This document shows, piece by piece, positions 1 to 12,730 of a DNA stretch of 64,000 bases. Made by a program: the position numbers and the translations under genes. The number at the start of each line of letters is the position of its first letter. Position 1 is the stretch's first letter. The stretch is taken from positions 124,001 to 188,000 of the forward strand of contig JADNRZ010000014.1 of assembly GCA_015501605.1 (NCBI GenBank). Reading direction: 5' to 3'. This DNA comes from Panaeolus papilionaceus. Its lineage: Eukaryota > Basidiomycota > Agaricomycetes > Agaricales. A model generated the notes under the pieces. That model saw nothing but the letters and a program-made list of their open reading frames with translations. It searched no databases and was not told the DNA's origin.

Positions 1-62
1 ACCCACTCTTCGTCCTCCATATCGGACCTTCCACCCGATAAAACCCACTCCATTCTTAACAG

Positions 63-3000
63 CCCACCTTCGTCATCTGGCTCAACGCAGAGCCCATTCT
101 GCTCTACCTTAGACAAGAAGCAGAAGTAGCTCATCTCGCTGCTGTATACCTCCGCTGGGTCTCTCTAGGTTTACCAGGTATGCAATCCACCCATCACTTA
201 TTTTCAATCACAATTCTCACTGCTTCTCTCTTCTTCACTTCTCTTCATTTTCACCGCTCACTCCACTCATCCGACATTTTAAATTTGCACCTTCATTCAT
301 TTCGCTTCCGTTGATTAAAATAACTGGCCTCAATGAACTCAACCTGACACACCAACAATTTCGGGTCCTATTTTTGTCACCGGCCATTCATCGGCATAAT
401 GGTGCAATATCCCTCATCATCACCATAATCCACCTTGCGCGTTCTAATTCGCCTTGTGTCTGTCTTCTAAACCCGTTCGCCACCACTTGGTGCGACGCGC
501 GCCACTTTCAACTCCTTCTTGGTATAAATCGGACATGAAACTCGCACCACGCTCGGCCCCTCGGTTTTGCTCCCTTTCTTTCTTTTGATCATTCTCGACG
601 TCTTTGAATCCATCTTCAACAACGCCAATCCCAACGACTGACGGCTGGAACTTGACCGACCATCTTCCTTTGCGCGCTTCTTCTTTCTTGGCCTTGTGAC
701 TGTGATCGGACGACCGCACCTATTCCCGACGCATCTGCAACCCGCCATCCTGTCGTTCCCTCCCTCCCCCCGTTCATGTTCCGCATTGACATCGTTTCTC
801 ATCTCTGCATCCGACATGCCATGCCGTGCACAATGAATTTCACATAATCTCTGGCGTTCATTTCATCTCCCTTGCGTTATTCTCACTTAACCTAATTGCC
901 TACCTATCCCTGCACTTTTGACGTTAATTCGTCCCTGGATGTCGACCCTGGATTTCTGATTGGGTTTCTCGATTCTTCCTTCATGATCATGATCACTTGC
1001 CCGTTCGCTGTTGTGGTGGGTCTGTGACCGTCTGTCTTGTTTTTGGGCTTGACCTTGATTGGATTGGTATTGGTATGTATCTGCGGACCGACCGGCGTTA
1101 TTACCGAAAACCCTCCAATTCCAATCGAATTCGAAATCAAAATCAAAATCAACAGCATACGCGTTTAATAGTATCATAAGGTATGTTTTTCATTCCCATC
1201 CTGTTTGGATTTTGACGCTAATGAACCAATCTCTTTACTTCCTTCTTAATTCCTGAATCCTCCATTTGGCGTCGTCTCTCCTCGTTCTTCAATCTGGACT
1301 ACCAACATCTGACTGACATCGCACCCTGTGCCCTTTCGATTCTCTGTCATGTCTAAATGTCCACCGTCTCCTTGGAACCAACCAACCATTCATCTGCACT
1401 CGTTTGCCAATGCTGACACTCTAATTCCCCATGATCCGCCCTTTGCTTGTCCCTCACTCTTGCTCTCGTGATGGGTTTTCTGCTGATCCCTCTTGCATTG
1501 GGATTGGATGCATAGACGATATTTCCAATCTCAAGGTCCGCTCCGGTTTTCTTTTTTGATCTTTTCTCTTCGTTTCTTGTGGTCGTCCTTTCGATTTGGG
1601 TTCTTGCTTGTTCTTCCATGTTCTTTTTCCCTTTCTTCATTTGTTTGTTTGGTTTGATACCCGTTCCTTTCGATTTTTTCGAGGCTCTGTACCTCAATTT
1701 CGACCCTCTTCTGCTTTTCTCTTCCTCTGAGAGGGTACCAGGGCTTGCCCCGGTAGGGTAGGCTCGTACCCCACAATCCCTACCTACCTCGGGTTTCGTT
1801 CAAGTATCCGAAACACCTGAATTCTTCTTCTGTTCTCTCCGTATGGAGAACACATGACCGCACCATCTTCTCCTCTCCTTTTCGTTCGCTTCCTCGCAAT
1901 GTGGAGCGTGCGGTGTGGTGCGGGGTATGTTGCTACTAGCGCAGCTGGTTATGGTCTCATTACTTCCTCTTCCTTCCTTGACTCTTCCATCTCGTTCTCA
2001 CAGGCGTTTTCAATTCACTTTTCTTGCTTGTCTTGCTCGTTCTACTTGGATGACAGTGGTCGAGGCCATGTCGATGTCAATGCCACTGATCTTCCCTTGT
2101 CTCGTGATGTCTACCTGACGAGTCACCACTCTGTATTGGTTGGTGGTATGCTCCCTACTTTCGTACTCCGAAAGCCAGTCTCGCTCCGATGATGTGAGCC
2201 CATGATTATGGCCTGTGGGTTGGTTGTGTAAACCCACAGGTCACGGCATCCCATCTCAAAATTGGAATTTAGTCTGGTTTTCGGAGCGGGAAATTGGAGC
2301 CCTCTGATAGTCATCTGACTTGCATTTCGTTTCGTTCCATTTATTTGTCATTGCATTTATGCCTTTTGTTCCTCAATCCCTGCGCCGTCTCATTTTAGCT
2401 TCGCTTTTCGTGCCCAGAACTCCGTTATTTTAAATTTGGAGTTCGAAACGCAGCGCTTCGAAGCTGCGATGGATTGAGCGCACTTGGCTTCGAGCCTTAT
2501 TTCGTGTTTTTGCCATTTGTGCACGGAAGGCCTATTCCGCGTTTTTTTATTCATTTGTTCCTTCCTTCCTTTTCCTGAGATGCATCAGTGCAGGGGCAGT
2601 CACTTCTTTTAATTTTATTTTTTCGACCCTTCATTTTTGCATTTCATTGCAATTCATTCGGAACAAGTCTACTCGAGCGACCCTTGGGCTTGTTACATGT
2701 TCATGTTGCTCGAGCCGCATGTCACTCATTCGAGTCGTATTCATTCGAGACCATTGAGTTTCGAATGACAGACAACCTGAACAAGATTAAAGTTTAACCT
2801 TGTTGAATGGATGCGGGTATTCAAAAAGATTGATTTGATGATTTGATGCGTTGATGTCTGATGTGATGGTATACATCGCGGGATGGTCGGAGCGAAGTTG
2901 CGCTGATTCTTTCGATGGGCTGATTGAGTTCGATAATTTTTTCTTCTTCAATAATCCTTTGATCATTATTCGAATCACCACCTCGAACCAACACTAATCA

Positions 3001-4640
3001 CTTTTACATTTCATCAGGTCTATTCGCTGTACCCACACGCATCGTATTCATCGTTGCACCATTCAATGCAATCCTAAATTACCTCCTCGGTACGCTCCTC
3101 TCCTCCTCTCTCACCTTCCCACCTAACCTAACCTCTTCACAGTATGGGGCCCTGAACCCATCCGTCTCGGCTTCATCGGCGCCCCTCTCGCCACCGCCTT
3201 CTCCTTCAACCTCATTTCCGTTCTCTCCCTCATCTACGGCCTCTTCTTCGCCCCCACCACCGCCTGGCACCCCCTCTCGCGACGCATGTTCGAGCCCTCG
3301 GGTCTCCTCACATGTGTGAAGCTGGGTCTGAGCGGGGTAGGGCAGACGGCGAGTGAGTGGTGGGCATGGGAGCTTATTGCGCTTGCTGCGAGTTTGCTGG
3401 GGAGTGTGCAGTTGGCGTGTCAGAGTGTGTTGTTGGTTAGTTCGAGTACGACGTTCCAGGCCCCGTTTGCGCTGGGTGTTGCTACGAGTGTGAGGTGAGT
3501 GGCTGGGTAGGAGGAGCGAGGAGCGAATGCTGATGTATGCGCTTTTTTGGTGACTTGTAGAGTGGGCAATTTGCTTGGTGAAGGTAAAGCGAAGCGAGCG
3601 GGTGTGTCGGCGTATACTTCGATTGTGATGGCATTTGCTATTGCGTTCTTTACGAGGTGAGTGTGGATATCATACTTATTTTTCTCCATTTCTCTTTCTC
3701 GACGAACCTACATGGGCTACTCCACATCGCTTGTGGATTCAACTCTTATTCTTTACACGGGGCACATCTTTCCGCTATGTTAAACCCCCAATTTGTTGGG
3801 TTTGCGTTGGAGCGATTCGAGGGTTTGAATCTATTCGATAGCGGTTTAAGATATAGATGGAGATATCCTGTCATGTAAAGGATGAGTACCGTAGTCGGGC
3901 CGCGGCGATGTGAAGACACTGCCCACCTACTTCTCTGTGTTTTTGGGTCTGACTGGATTACGGGAAACGCATGCATGACCATCCTTTTCTTTCTCTTCTT
4001 ATTCACGCGATGACGACTGCATATCGAACAGAAACTGACATCTTGATCATAGTATGATGTTCCTCATCTTCCGTCACCAGTGGGCATACATCTTCAACAA
4101 CGACCCTGGTTCGTGTTTCGCCTTTCCTTATCTATCGAATGCTAACATTGACATTGCGCTCATCTAACAGAGGTCGCCAAGCTCGTCGCGTCCATCATAC
4201 CCCTCGTGTCGCTCTTCCAAGTCTTTGATGGTACAGCAGCTGTCACGGCCGGTATCCTCCGCTCGATTGGAAAGCAGTTTATCGGGGCGATGCTCAATCT
4301 GAGCGCGTATTATATTTTCGGTGCGTATCTCCACATTCAACCTTGTCCTTTCTTCGCAACAGCAACACCCAAACTCTAAACTCGACTAACAAATCAACTC
4401 CTACGCACAGGCATCCCACTCGGCATCTGGCTCGCCTTCCGCGCCGACTTTGGACTACACGGTCTCTGGATCGGGTTGACCATCTCACTCATCTACTCAG
4501 CTGTAGGGGGGACGTGGATCTGTTTGCGCGCGGATTGGAATGCGGAAGTCCAAAAGGTTCAAGAGAGGCTTCGTCAGGAACGCGAGGGTGAGAGGAAGGC
4601 GCTGAATGGGGGAATGAGTGATGATGAGGAGAGCGTTTGA
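63..4640 (+). CDS. MATE family efflux transporter, 3' part (5' end outside window)
   Basis: Integral membrane antiporter of the MATE family, expected to export drugs or metabolites in exchange for protons or sodium. The gene enters the window already inside its coding region. Exons read: 63-177, 1156-1180, 1516-1535, 3018-3089, 3143-3494, 3561-3656, 4053-4108, 4171-4320 and 4411-4640. Joined, they give the family pattern LRWVSLGLPAYAFNSII, then RRYFQSQGLFAVPTRI, then NYLLVWGPEPIRLGFIGAPL, with later helices around VGNLLGEGKA and GTAAVTAGILRSIGKQF. The C-terminus is a short acidic tail ending DDEESV. The introns at 178-1155, 1181-1515 and 1536-3017 are very long for this genome, where 48-60 bases is usual. 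They isolate two micro-exons of 25 and 20 nt that carry the conserved YAFN and RYFQSQ segments. The intron DNA is pyrimidine-rich and shows no convincing gene. The donor after the 20-nt exon is GTCCGC, an unusual GT donor. The family call is firm; the substrate is unknown. Confidence 0.85.
178..3017 (+). other. Three long introns with two micro-exons in the MATE gene
   Basis: This 2.8-kb stretch lies between two MATE exons and contains only the 25-nt exon at 1156-1180 and the 20-nt exon at 1516-1535. The introns are about 978, 335 and 1,482 bases. The plus strand is strongly T/C-rich in the first 2 kb. The open frames present are short and resemble no family I know. I see no tRNA, transposon end or snoRNA-like box pair that I could defend. 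Confidence 0.6.
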
Positions 4641-5384
4641 GGTGTGAACACGACATGATGATGATAACGACTTGTTTTGTTTGATGATGATGGGTTGACT
4701 GGTTTGTGTTTTCTTCTGTGTTTTATCCCCCTTTTTTGATTTCTTTGCGAAACCTTGAGTGTTATGTATTACAAGTGTTTTGTTGCTCTGGGTATTACTT
4801 TACTTTTCTTCTCGCCCAGTTGTTGTTTTATAACCTACTTATTCCCTTTGCTTTGCTTTCGCGTACCCACACACGGTTTTTGCTTCGCTGTTTTCCTTCT
4901 TACCCCACCCAGCTTTGCGCTTTCCCTTTCTTCCGTTCTTACTCCCGACACGACGAACTCTGTGACGGCTTTTACATAACGAATTTCTTGAATGACTGCA
5001 TGTAGCAATGAATGAATGAAGTACCATACATACGACCTTTTTGATGTAATGTAGGGCGTAATGATATGGCTTGTGTTTGCGTTTGTGAACTGAGTTTTGG
5101 GTGAGTGGAAGACATTCTCGCATGATCAGATGCGACAAATAAATTAAGTCGGGCGAGTCGGGTGGGAAGACGGATGTTGTACTGCAGGTTCTGAATGCGC
5201 GTTTTAAGCTCGAGCAAAGCAACTTTCAGAGCTGGGATAATTATGAATTTTTTTTGGTTATTCATTATGCATTAAAGTATTAAGGTCACTGTACAAAGTG
5301 TCGCGTCAGAAAATTTCAGTTCCACGAGACAGTATTTCCTGAACTCACAAGGAAAAAGGGTAACTAGCACGCGACCTATGCTTT
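4641..5384. other. Intergenic, convergent 3' ends
   Basis: This gap lies between the end of the MATE gene (plus strand) and the end of uS8m (minus strand), so it should hold two converging 3' untranslated regions. It is T-rich just after the MATE stop and has no frame I would call a gene. Confidence 0.5.
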
Positions 5385-5846
5385 CTATCGTGCTCTGCAA
5401 ACGGCCTCACCCGCAATCTTGAGCTGCAACGCCTCTCTCGCCTCCAACCACTCATTCTCCTTGTCCTGAGTCTTCACCATCGCCACCTCACCCATCCCCA
5501 ACGGCTTAACCTGCCCGCTCCTTCTCCCCGAACAAATCATCCTAATATCCCTCAAACTCATAAACACCCTCCTACTTGGCTTGCTAATAAGCTCCATGCT
5601 GCTCATCACAGGCTGGTCGTCCCGGTACTTGAGCTCAGCCCAGATACGGCGCTCGGACTCTTTGGCGGTGGTGAAGTCGGCGGGGGAGGGCCCGGCGATG
5701 GTGCCTCTGGTGAGAGAGGAGAGGAAGCCGGCGCGTAGGAGGATGTTGAGGATGCCGAGGGTTTGAGTGTTGTGGTTTAGTGATATGCGAGCGTGTCGTG
5801 CGCGGAAGGCGTTTTGTAGCTTTGAGCAGATTTCGTGAGGAAGCAT
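5385..5846 (-). CDS. MRPS8: Mitochondrial small ribosomal subunit protein uS8m
   Basis: Structural protein of the mitochondrial ribosome small subunit, which binds the central domain of the small-subunit rRNA. It is a single-exon frame of 153 residues. It starts MLPHEICSKLQNAFRARHAR, which fits the uS8 N-terminus where a helix is followed by conserved small residues. The middle part ILNILLRAGFLSSLTRGTI matches the expected 'ILNVLYREGFI' type strand. The C-terminal half SKPSRRVFMSLRDIRMI corresponds to the S8 stretch that normally reads 'ISKPSRRVY'. The length is close to that of fungal mitochondrial uS8. The chosen start is the first ATG of the frame and is followed directly by the family motif. 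A nuclear gene with no separate targeting peptide is usual for this protein. Confidence 0.85.
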   Translation of the reverse strand: MLPHEICSKLQNAFRARHARISLNHNTQTLGILNILLRAGFLSSLTRGTIAGPSPADFTTAKESERRIWAELKYRDDQPVMSSMELISKPSRRVFMSLRDIRMICSGRRSGQVKPLGMGEVAMVKTQDKENEWLEAREALQLKIAGEAVCRAR

Positions 5847-7173
5847 GATTCCTTTTTTTTTGTCGGTGTTGTTGGTGGTTGGTTAGTTGGTAAATTTAGG
5901 AATGAAAAGAAGGAAGTTGGAAGGCAGAGAAAAAGCGTGGCTCTGTCAAGGTTGATAGGCGTGTAGTGTCCTGGGTTATGTTTTAATTGAATGGGACACC
6001 TTCGTGGATTTCAACGTACGAGTCCGACGCGAACGGTTGGGGCTCCAATTTCTTGTTGTGCTTTATTTGGTTTACATTTTATTGGCTTTAATCCTCTTTA
6101 ATCCATTCCGACGACGACAGTCACCCATCTTGCTCAATGTCTTTCAATGATTCTGTTCTCTCTGTCGGTGGTTAAAGACTGAGAACAGTTTAGGTAGTTT
6201 TCTCTGGCTGCTAATATTCTCTGGATGAACACGTATGCGCACCAAACCTGGAGGGTCTCGCAATACCGTTTTTTCCATCCCCGACTTCTTACACGCAGGC
6301 GTGGCGCTGGGAAATGTCGAAACCACTCTTGACAGTTTTCATGAAAATTACGCTTGTCGACTATCTAAATTCACCTGCCTTGCTGTGCACACTAATCCTG
6401 ATACCTTTGTGAAACTTGTAACCAAACACATTCCTTTTACTGACTGTTTGTGGTCTATCATACGTCTCGAACGTCTTTCTTTGGCTCGTATCTCAGACCA
6501 AGGACACGGAACAGCACTGCGGCTGCTTAAAGTAGTTTGATTCCCTCGCCTACGATGGACGAATGAAAGTCACGCGCTTGACTATGTTGATACTGCTTTC
6601 TCGTGGACTCTCGTGGGCCCTGCTCTACCATATATCGTCCTAGGCGCATATCACGACTCTTCTCATCCACGTATTCCCTCGTGGTTTGCCAAGGCAGCCG
6701 CTGATGGAAGACCTCAAATATTCTATTCAACATAATTTCTACTGAATTCTATCCTCTAACTATCGACAACTATTTATAACTCTTGAGCTTCTCTGGCCCA
6801 GGGCATAAACACTTCATCCCACACACCCGCTTCACACTGCATGAAGGATCCTCCAGGCACACGCACACACACACTCACCACTGCACAATCGATACCCTCT
6901 GAGAGATTCCCATCTACCCATCACTCTCCCCTTCCCTAGAGCTCAGAATGGACATCAAGCGATGCCTTACTCACAGGAATAGACCACTTTCTTCCACACG
7001 CATCCTGTGTTTGCCATCGTATCACTCACCCTATACAATCCATCACAAACTCACACACCGCGGGGATGCATATCTGAAAGAACTCCCCAGTTTGGTCCGG
7101 ATTTGTCATTGCATATATATTCCATCCACTACTCCACTTCGGAGGCGACTTGCTTTCTTCCCTGTCGTTCATC
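5847..7173. other. Long intergenic region, divergent promoters
   Basis: This 1.3-kb gap separates the 5' ends of uS8m (minus strand) and the MFS transporter (plus strand). It holds a run of ATG-initiated frames shorter than about 100 codons, none with recognisable motifs, and a short CA-rich tract near 6860. I see no gene, tRNA or transposon end. It probably contains both promoters. Confidence 0.4.
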
Positions 7174-9756
7174 ATGTCCTCTGACAATACCGGTAGCACA
7201 GAGAAAGTCGACGCTGAGAAGCAGGAGCGCGCGTCCAATGCTAGCCATAGCCAAGGCTCTGCTTCGGAGGTCGACCTCTACTCCCTCCATGAGTTGCACG
7301 CAGGTCGTCTCATCATCGACCCGGAGTTCGTACTAGTCCTCTACTGACACTCACATGTGCGCTGACCTTGTTCGGACAGGGAGGCCAAGATCGAATTGGG
7401 AGAGGCTGTCGCTGCCCGTTTGAAGCTAACCAAAGATGGCACCAAGGTTCTCTGGCCCCAACCTACGGATTCCGCTCTCGATCCTCAGAATTGGAGCGAC
7501 CGCCGCAAGACCATTCAGCTCATCATTATCACTCTAGCAGCTATTGTGCCAGATTTTGATTCCGGTATTGGTTAGTACCGGGGTGTTGAATTATGTCTCA
7601 CATAACCTTACGTTTTGACTCCCCCACATCCAGGTATCGCTGCCATCTTCGCACTAGCCGAGCAATACAACACCAACCCGGGGGTTATCAACAACATGAC
7701 CTCCAAGTGCGTACCTTTCAGTCATATTGGAAAAAATTTAACCTCAGTTCCCTTTTGCTGACATTTTTTCTCTGTTTGTTTTAAGCTGGAGTATCTTTTT
7801 ATTGGGTGGGTCCTCCCATCATAACAACCCTGATTCGACAGGATATTGACACGGCTGCAATGTTCTAAAAATAGGTTGGGGAGGTCTCATGTCTGTGATG
7901 TTGATTCGAAGGCTTGGACGGCTGCCGGTTCTATTTTGGTCTCAGGTATGTTTCCTCCGCGCAATTTGCCTTGTCGAAACAGAGTAAGCTGATCATCTTG
8001 ACATATTCGTTTACAATTGTAGCTCTTGGCACTTGGATTCCTTGTCGGATGCACATTTGCGCCTAATCTTAGAACCTTCACAGGTAAGTAGATGACTACC
8101 AGTACAACGCTCGCCTTTTCGAGCTTGTTTCTGCCCATCCCATCCCTTCCTTGCGGCTGTGTTTCTGATGCGTCTATTTTTTATTTTCACTTCGTAGCTA
8201 TGAGGTGCTTGACAGCCGTATTTGGGTGCGTCACCTTATTTTGAGCCTGATTCGATCAAGATGTCTGAACACAACTCTACCCTTTCCTAGAACTGCACCT
8301 CAGGTCACGGTGAGTGTGCTCCATCACAGGGCCTAAACAGATTTACCGAGCGGCTTCGATTAGGGTTTGTACATCGTAACGGATCTGTACCCGTTCCATC
8401 TGCAAGCTAGGAAGGTTCGAAACTATTATTGGTCTTGTACCCACAACCATGTTCTGACATGATGATCTTTTGCTGCGCTTCATAGCTCAATATCTGGACT
8501 ATGGGCTTCATCATTTCACCTTTCCTGTCCCCATTCGCATTCGGCTTCTTGGTCGCACGAACAAGCTGGCGATGGGCATACGGAATTGGTTCGCTCTACG
8601 GCCTCGTCGTCGTTCTCCTCATCGTATTCTTTATGGAAGAGACGTAAGTCATACTCTCTCTTTCATCACCTACAACCCTCCCTGTGCTTCACCCCGTCCT
8701 CTCGAACGATATTAACCATCTTTCGAAACAGAATGTACGACCGAACCGTCAAACCCATCCCCGAACCCGAAACCACAGGCCTGCGCTACCGCATCGAAAC
8801 CCTCCTCGGCATGACCGGCTGGAAGATGCAAAAGTACCGCGTATCATGGGCCGAGTCCATCTGGACGCCATTCAACCTCGTCTGGCGACCCCATTTGTTG
8901 ATGGTCCTCCTCTTCGAGGCTATGATTTTCGGATTCGGTATTGGTATTAATGTTACGAATGCTGTGTTCCTTGGATCGCCCCCTCCTATTGGTTATGGCT
9001 TCAGTCCGTTCGGTATTGCTGGAGGATATGGAACGCCTATTGTATGTCTCGTCTCTCGTCAGTGGTAGGACTCTCCTAATCGTTTCTTAGGTCGCTGTTA
9101 TTCTCGGAGAGCTGATTGGTCGATACTTGAACGACTTCATCATGAACGTCACCGTTCGACGAAACAAGGGTGTCTTCGAAGCCGAATCCCGTCTATGGTT
9201 TGTCCACCTCCATCTAACCTCGCCATCATTAGTGATACTAACCAACCAACTCACACAGGGCATGCTACGTTGCACTCCCACTCTTCATCTGCGGCTTCGT
9301 CCTCCTCGGCGCGTCATTCCAAAAGCATCTCAGCGTCGGCGCGCTCGTCATGGGCTGGGGTATTGCCGAACTCTCCATTATGATCAACACTGTCGCCATC
9401 TACGCATACTGTAACGACGCCTTCCCGAAACACCAGGGTGAAATTAGTGCCCTGGTCAATCTTGCTCGTGTCCTCGGTGGATTCAGCGTTGCTTATTTCC
9501 AGGTTCCGTGGGCGATTAAGCATGGTGCTATTCAGGTGTTTGGTGTCGAGTCTGCGTGAGTTTCCATTTCATCGTGTGGGTTTGCGTTTGTTTCTGATAT
9601 TGATATTGTTGCAGCATCGTCGCGGGTCTCTTCGTCCTGTTTATCCCTTACATTCAAATATACGGCCCCTCGCTTAGGGTACGAGTTCTCGAATTCATCC
9701 ATGTCAATCATGCTCTAACCTAACTCCCCTCACAGGAAAAATTCTCTCCCAAGTAA
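7174..9756 (+). CDS. MFS transporter (fungal DHA1-like)
   Basis: Major facilitator superfamily membrane transporter, probably at the plasma membrane, moving small molecules. The ATG at 7174 opens a soluble N-terminus (MSSDNTGSTEKVDAEKQE), followed by LDPQNWSDRRKTIQL, a typical entry into helix 1 of fungal MFS proteins. The motif A region reads LMSVMLIRRLGRLPVLFWSQ. Later parts include LNIWTMGFIISPFLSPF, the pair TSWRWAYGIG, the long central loop starting around MYDRTVKPIPEPETTGL, and GYGFSPFGIAGGYGTPI. The end is GPSLREKFSPK then TAA. About twelve exons are needed. Two are very small: 8198-8225 (28 nt, the segment AMRCLTAVFG) and 8291-8309 (19 nt, encoding TAPQVT). Both keep the frame and join the expected helix sequences. 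I cannot predict the substrate; similar fungal proteins are annotated only as general substrate or multidrug transporters. Confidence 0.8.
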
Positions 9757-10228
9757 TCTCCCAATCTCACCCGACCCCTCGCTCCGTTTCATTTTCACTC
9801 CACTGAACATGAACGCTTTTACTATCGAAAAAATCTTTCCTCATCGTCGTCGAATTACATACAGTATGAATATGTTATATCAAAGGTACAGGCTAGATCT
9901 TCTTTTTTTTGGCTTTTAGTGAGGCCAGACTTGTTTTTCCCTTAGTTATTTTTGTTTTTTTACAACTCGGAATATGTATACCAGTTTTTAATCTTGTTGT
10001 AATCGATTGATTATTTGTATTTGAATTGTAGCTCGATCGAGGAGGCGCTTCATCAATCTGAGTGGCGCATTATCTTTACGATGTTCTTGCGAACCGTTAG
10101 CTGACAAATGCCATATGGGCTCAATGGCGATGAAGTGCCCTCTCCATGTCAGCCATATCCGATGATCGGATTGTTCGAAACTACAATATCCCTGTCATCG
10201 CAATCATCGTCATGCAGAGGATTGACAG
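9757..10228. other. Intergenic, no gene seen
   Basis: T-rich 3' flank of the MFS gene, followed by sequence running into the F-box relic on the other strand. No frame, RNA gene or repeat stands out. Confidence 0.4.
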
Positions 10229-10764
10229 TCAGATAGTCATAGGCAAAGTTATAGATCGAACCATAATGGTTCTCAGGGGTGATGGATTGACGACTTCGTG
10301 CAGACATGGATAGAGATCAAAGGTTGGAAAGTCTTCATATGCGGGAGGTCAGATTGAACGACCATAAGTATGCCAATAGTCGAACCTGCTCACCGGGATT
10401 ATCTTGACCACAGGGAAGCTTCTTCGACACGGTGATAAATGCTAAGTCCTGCCTTTTGGTGCTTGCATTACCATCACTGTGGTTCTTGCTCTTCTTTCTC
10501 CTCCAGCACCTCCCACCTTCCACGAGCGTCAAGCGCCGGACTTGCGAAAATGGCTAGTCCTTTCTAGCAATAAAGATAAACGAGATGGATGCGTCGGCTT
10601 TACCCAGGTCCACCCAGTCTGGGTATGTATCTTCCGATAGTCCTCGATATCATGTTGGACCATATGTCGGATGGGACGAGGCCAGCAAATCTCGTTGCTT
10701 GATTGATCTGTTGCAGGGGTTCATAGCGCGTGTTCTGGCGTTGGATGAGTGTAGGGAGTGACAT
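10229..10764 (-). pseudogene. F-box gene relic with large internal deletion
   Basis: Broken copy of the two F-box genes that lie just upstream on the same strand. The N-terminal piece starts at 10764 with MSLPTLIQRQNTRYEPL and contains GLVPSDIWSNMI, matching MSLPDEQQ and GLIPSDIWSHIF of the gene at 10970-12730. About 100 bases on, a piece with LTLVEGGRCWRRKKSK matches LTLLERAGPWKRKK near the C-terminus of the same gene. A last piece DFPTFDLYPCLHEVV matches its final exon (DFPQFDLFPALQEI), with what looks like the matching splice acceptor before it. Around 400 residues of the middle are missing and the pieces are not in one frame. It is most likely a dead paralogue; a short expressed F-box-only transcript cannot be excluded. 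Confidence 0.7.
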
Positions 10765-10969
10765 GGTGCCTGGCTGGACGAGAGCCAAAATGACGCGACG
10801 AATGGCTGAGAGCACTATTGGGTGGGGCTTCTTTGAGGGGTATGATTCATAGATATGGGATTCGGACTTTTAATTTCTTTCATCGTAAAGGTCTTTGTCT
10901 AAACACCATCACTCCTTGAGTCACATCAGGCAGAAAAGAGTTTCGGCGTACGACGAAGAAAGCAGCGTT

Positions 10970-12730
10970 CTAAAAATCAAGCTCAGATTTCTGAGCCAGG
11001 ATGGCACCACTCATGCTGTCACCCTCTACTGAAGATTCAATGTGCAGGAATTCCCCAACAAAACGGAGAATTTCTAAGTAGTGGTTCGACTTCTGTCGCA
11101 ATGCGGCTGGCAGTTTGGGAAGGTAGCGGATTTCCTGAAGAGCGGGGAAAAGATCGAATTGGGGAAAGTCTATAAGCGGCCGTTAAGTCACCGCTCAGGT
11201 GCAGAAGTATCCACACCAACCTAGATTAGATCTGCCAATAGCCAATGTTTTTTCTGAAACCCAGTAGGGCAGCCACTGATTCAAATGCGCTTGATCGAGT
11301 TGAAACCGACGCGCGCATTTCTTTCTTTTCCAGGGTCCTGCACGCTCCAGCAGCGTAAGTCTCTGCACATTCCAGAATGGACAGTCGTCTCTGGAGGTAA
11401 AGACAACTGGAAGGGGTTCATCACGTTTACCCTTCATGAGCTTGAGATCGGTCGCACCGTTTATAACTGGAATAATAAATTGCATAGCATGAGTGTTGAA
11501 TGGGTTGCTGCTGCAGGCAGGCTTTTGGCGGGCGATGTGGAAGCGTAAACCCGATTTGTTTGTCGAGTTGTGAATGAGAAATCGGTGGTGCCCTGACAGA
11601 ATCCCAACAGCTCCTGGATCAGGGAGTGGATGAGGCCATCGGGCGAACCATCGTTGAAGACCTCTCACCAAAAGCCCATCCAGCTGTTCATCCAGAACAG
11701 GCGACACCGATAAATACAAACTACCCGCTCGCCTTGCAGAGATACAATGGAATAGCTCGCAAACACCCCCACCCATGTGTGCATCGATTAGTGACAGATC
11801 GACAAGATCTGGAAGCATGACTTGAGGTACGGTGGGTTGTGATGCTGCTACTACCATCCCTTGGATGTGAAGGTGAGTAAGGCAAGGCATGTGCTCCAAA
11901 ACCGTTATCCACTCGAAGGAACTAGGGACGCTATCCCGATACTCGGCTGATTGCAACCAGAAGCTGCGTCCCGATAAGGGGTGGGGCATTTGACCGACGG
12001 ATAGTCGGGTAACATTGGCAAAAAGTGGATGTGAAAAGTCATCAACATGGCAACCATGCAGGATGAGCGTTCGAAGACTTGAGTGTTTGGAATCAACGTC
12101 GCCGTGGATTGGGTGTATCGGGATGACAGGTAATGGCGCATTATAGGGCCTCGAATTTCCAATGCAGACTGTCACGCTCTTCATGTTGTCGACATCAAAT
12201 CGCGTCAGGACATCCTGAGTCAGCTCTATAGCTGCCCTTCGTTCCCGTAAACCGGCTGGTATAACTTTCACTTCGACACTATGGACCATTTTTGGTGATC
12301 GATCGACAAACAAACGGCCAGCCGATATACAGTACGAGCTCCTAGACCCACAGATATGTGCAGAGGTGCAGCCTTTGATCGCGCTATTTTGAGATGTAGC
12401 CACAGTGTCGAAAAAAGAAAAGTTGATATGCCTCCAGAGTTCTGGGGTACCAATCGCAATTTCTCGCCAGGTTCGGCACACTTGGGAGACGCTTCGTAAA
12501 TCTCTGTCCCCGTGTCTCTTTTGAAGCTCAAGTGCTGTATTTGCTGAGCTTTGGAGTGAGCGGCGACCAACCACATCATCGAAAATCATAACGGGCGGGT
12601 GAGTTAGAATAAAGAAGATATGTGACCAAATGTCGGATGGAATGAGACCAGCGAGTGTTGTCTCATCATTGATTAGCTTTAGTAGTTGGTATCTACGAAT
12701 ATTTCGTTGTTGTTCATCAGGAAGCGACAT
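10970..12730 (-). CDS. F-box domain protein (mushroom-type, LRR-like C-terminus)
   Basis: Probable substrate-recognition subunit of an SCF ubiquitin ligase. The start chosen is the ATG at 12730 (MSLPDEQQRNIRRYQL) because the relic and the neighbouring paralogue begin with the same MSLP/MPLP pattern; an in-frame ATG at 12826 adds 32 residues. The F-box reads GLIPSDIWSHIFFILTHPP at about residues 26-44, followed by LRSVSQVCRTWREIAIGTPELW, a split of the usual 'VCRRWR-ia-tpeLW' continuation (in two parts: LRSVSQVCRTW and REIAIGTPELW). The rest shows loosely repeated leucine-rich strands. An intron at 11170-11220 (51 nt) joins RSNL to DFPQFDLFPALQEI, and the stop is at 10970. The same exon break exists in the paralogue at 13008-14731. 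Target proteins are unknown. Confidence 0.75.

Noticed and set aside
6235..6540. 101-codon plus-strand frame
   Set aside because: No recognisable domain, no splice context, and it lies in a promoter region.
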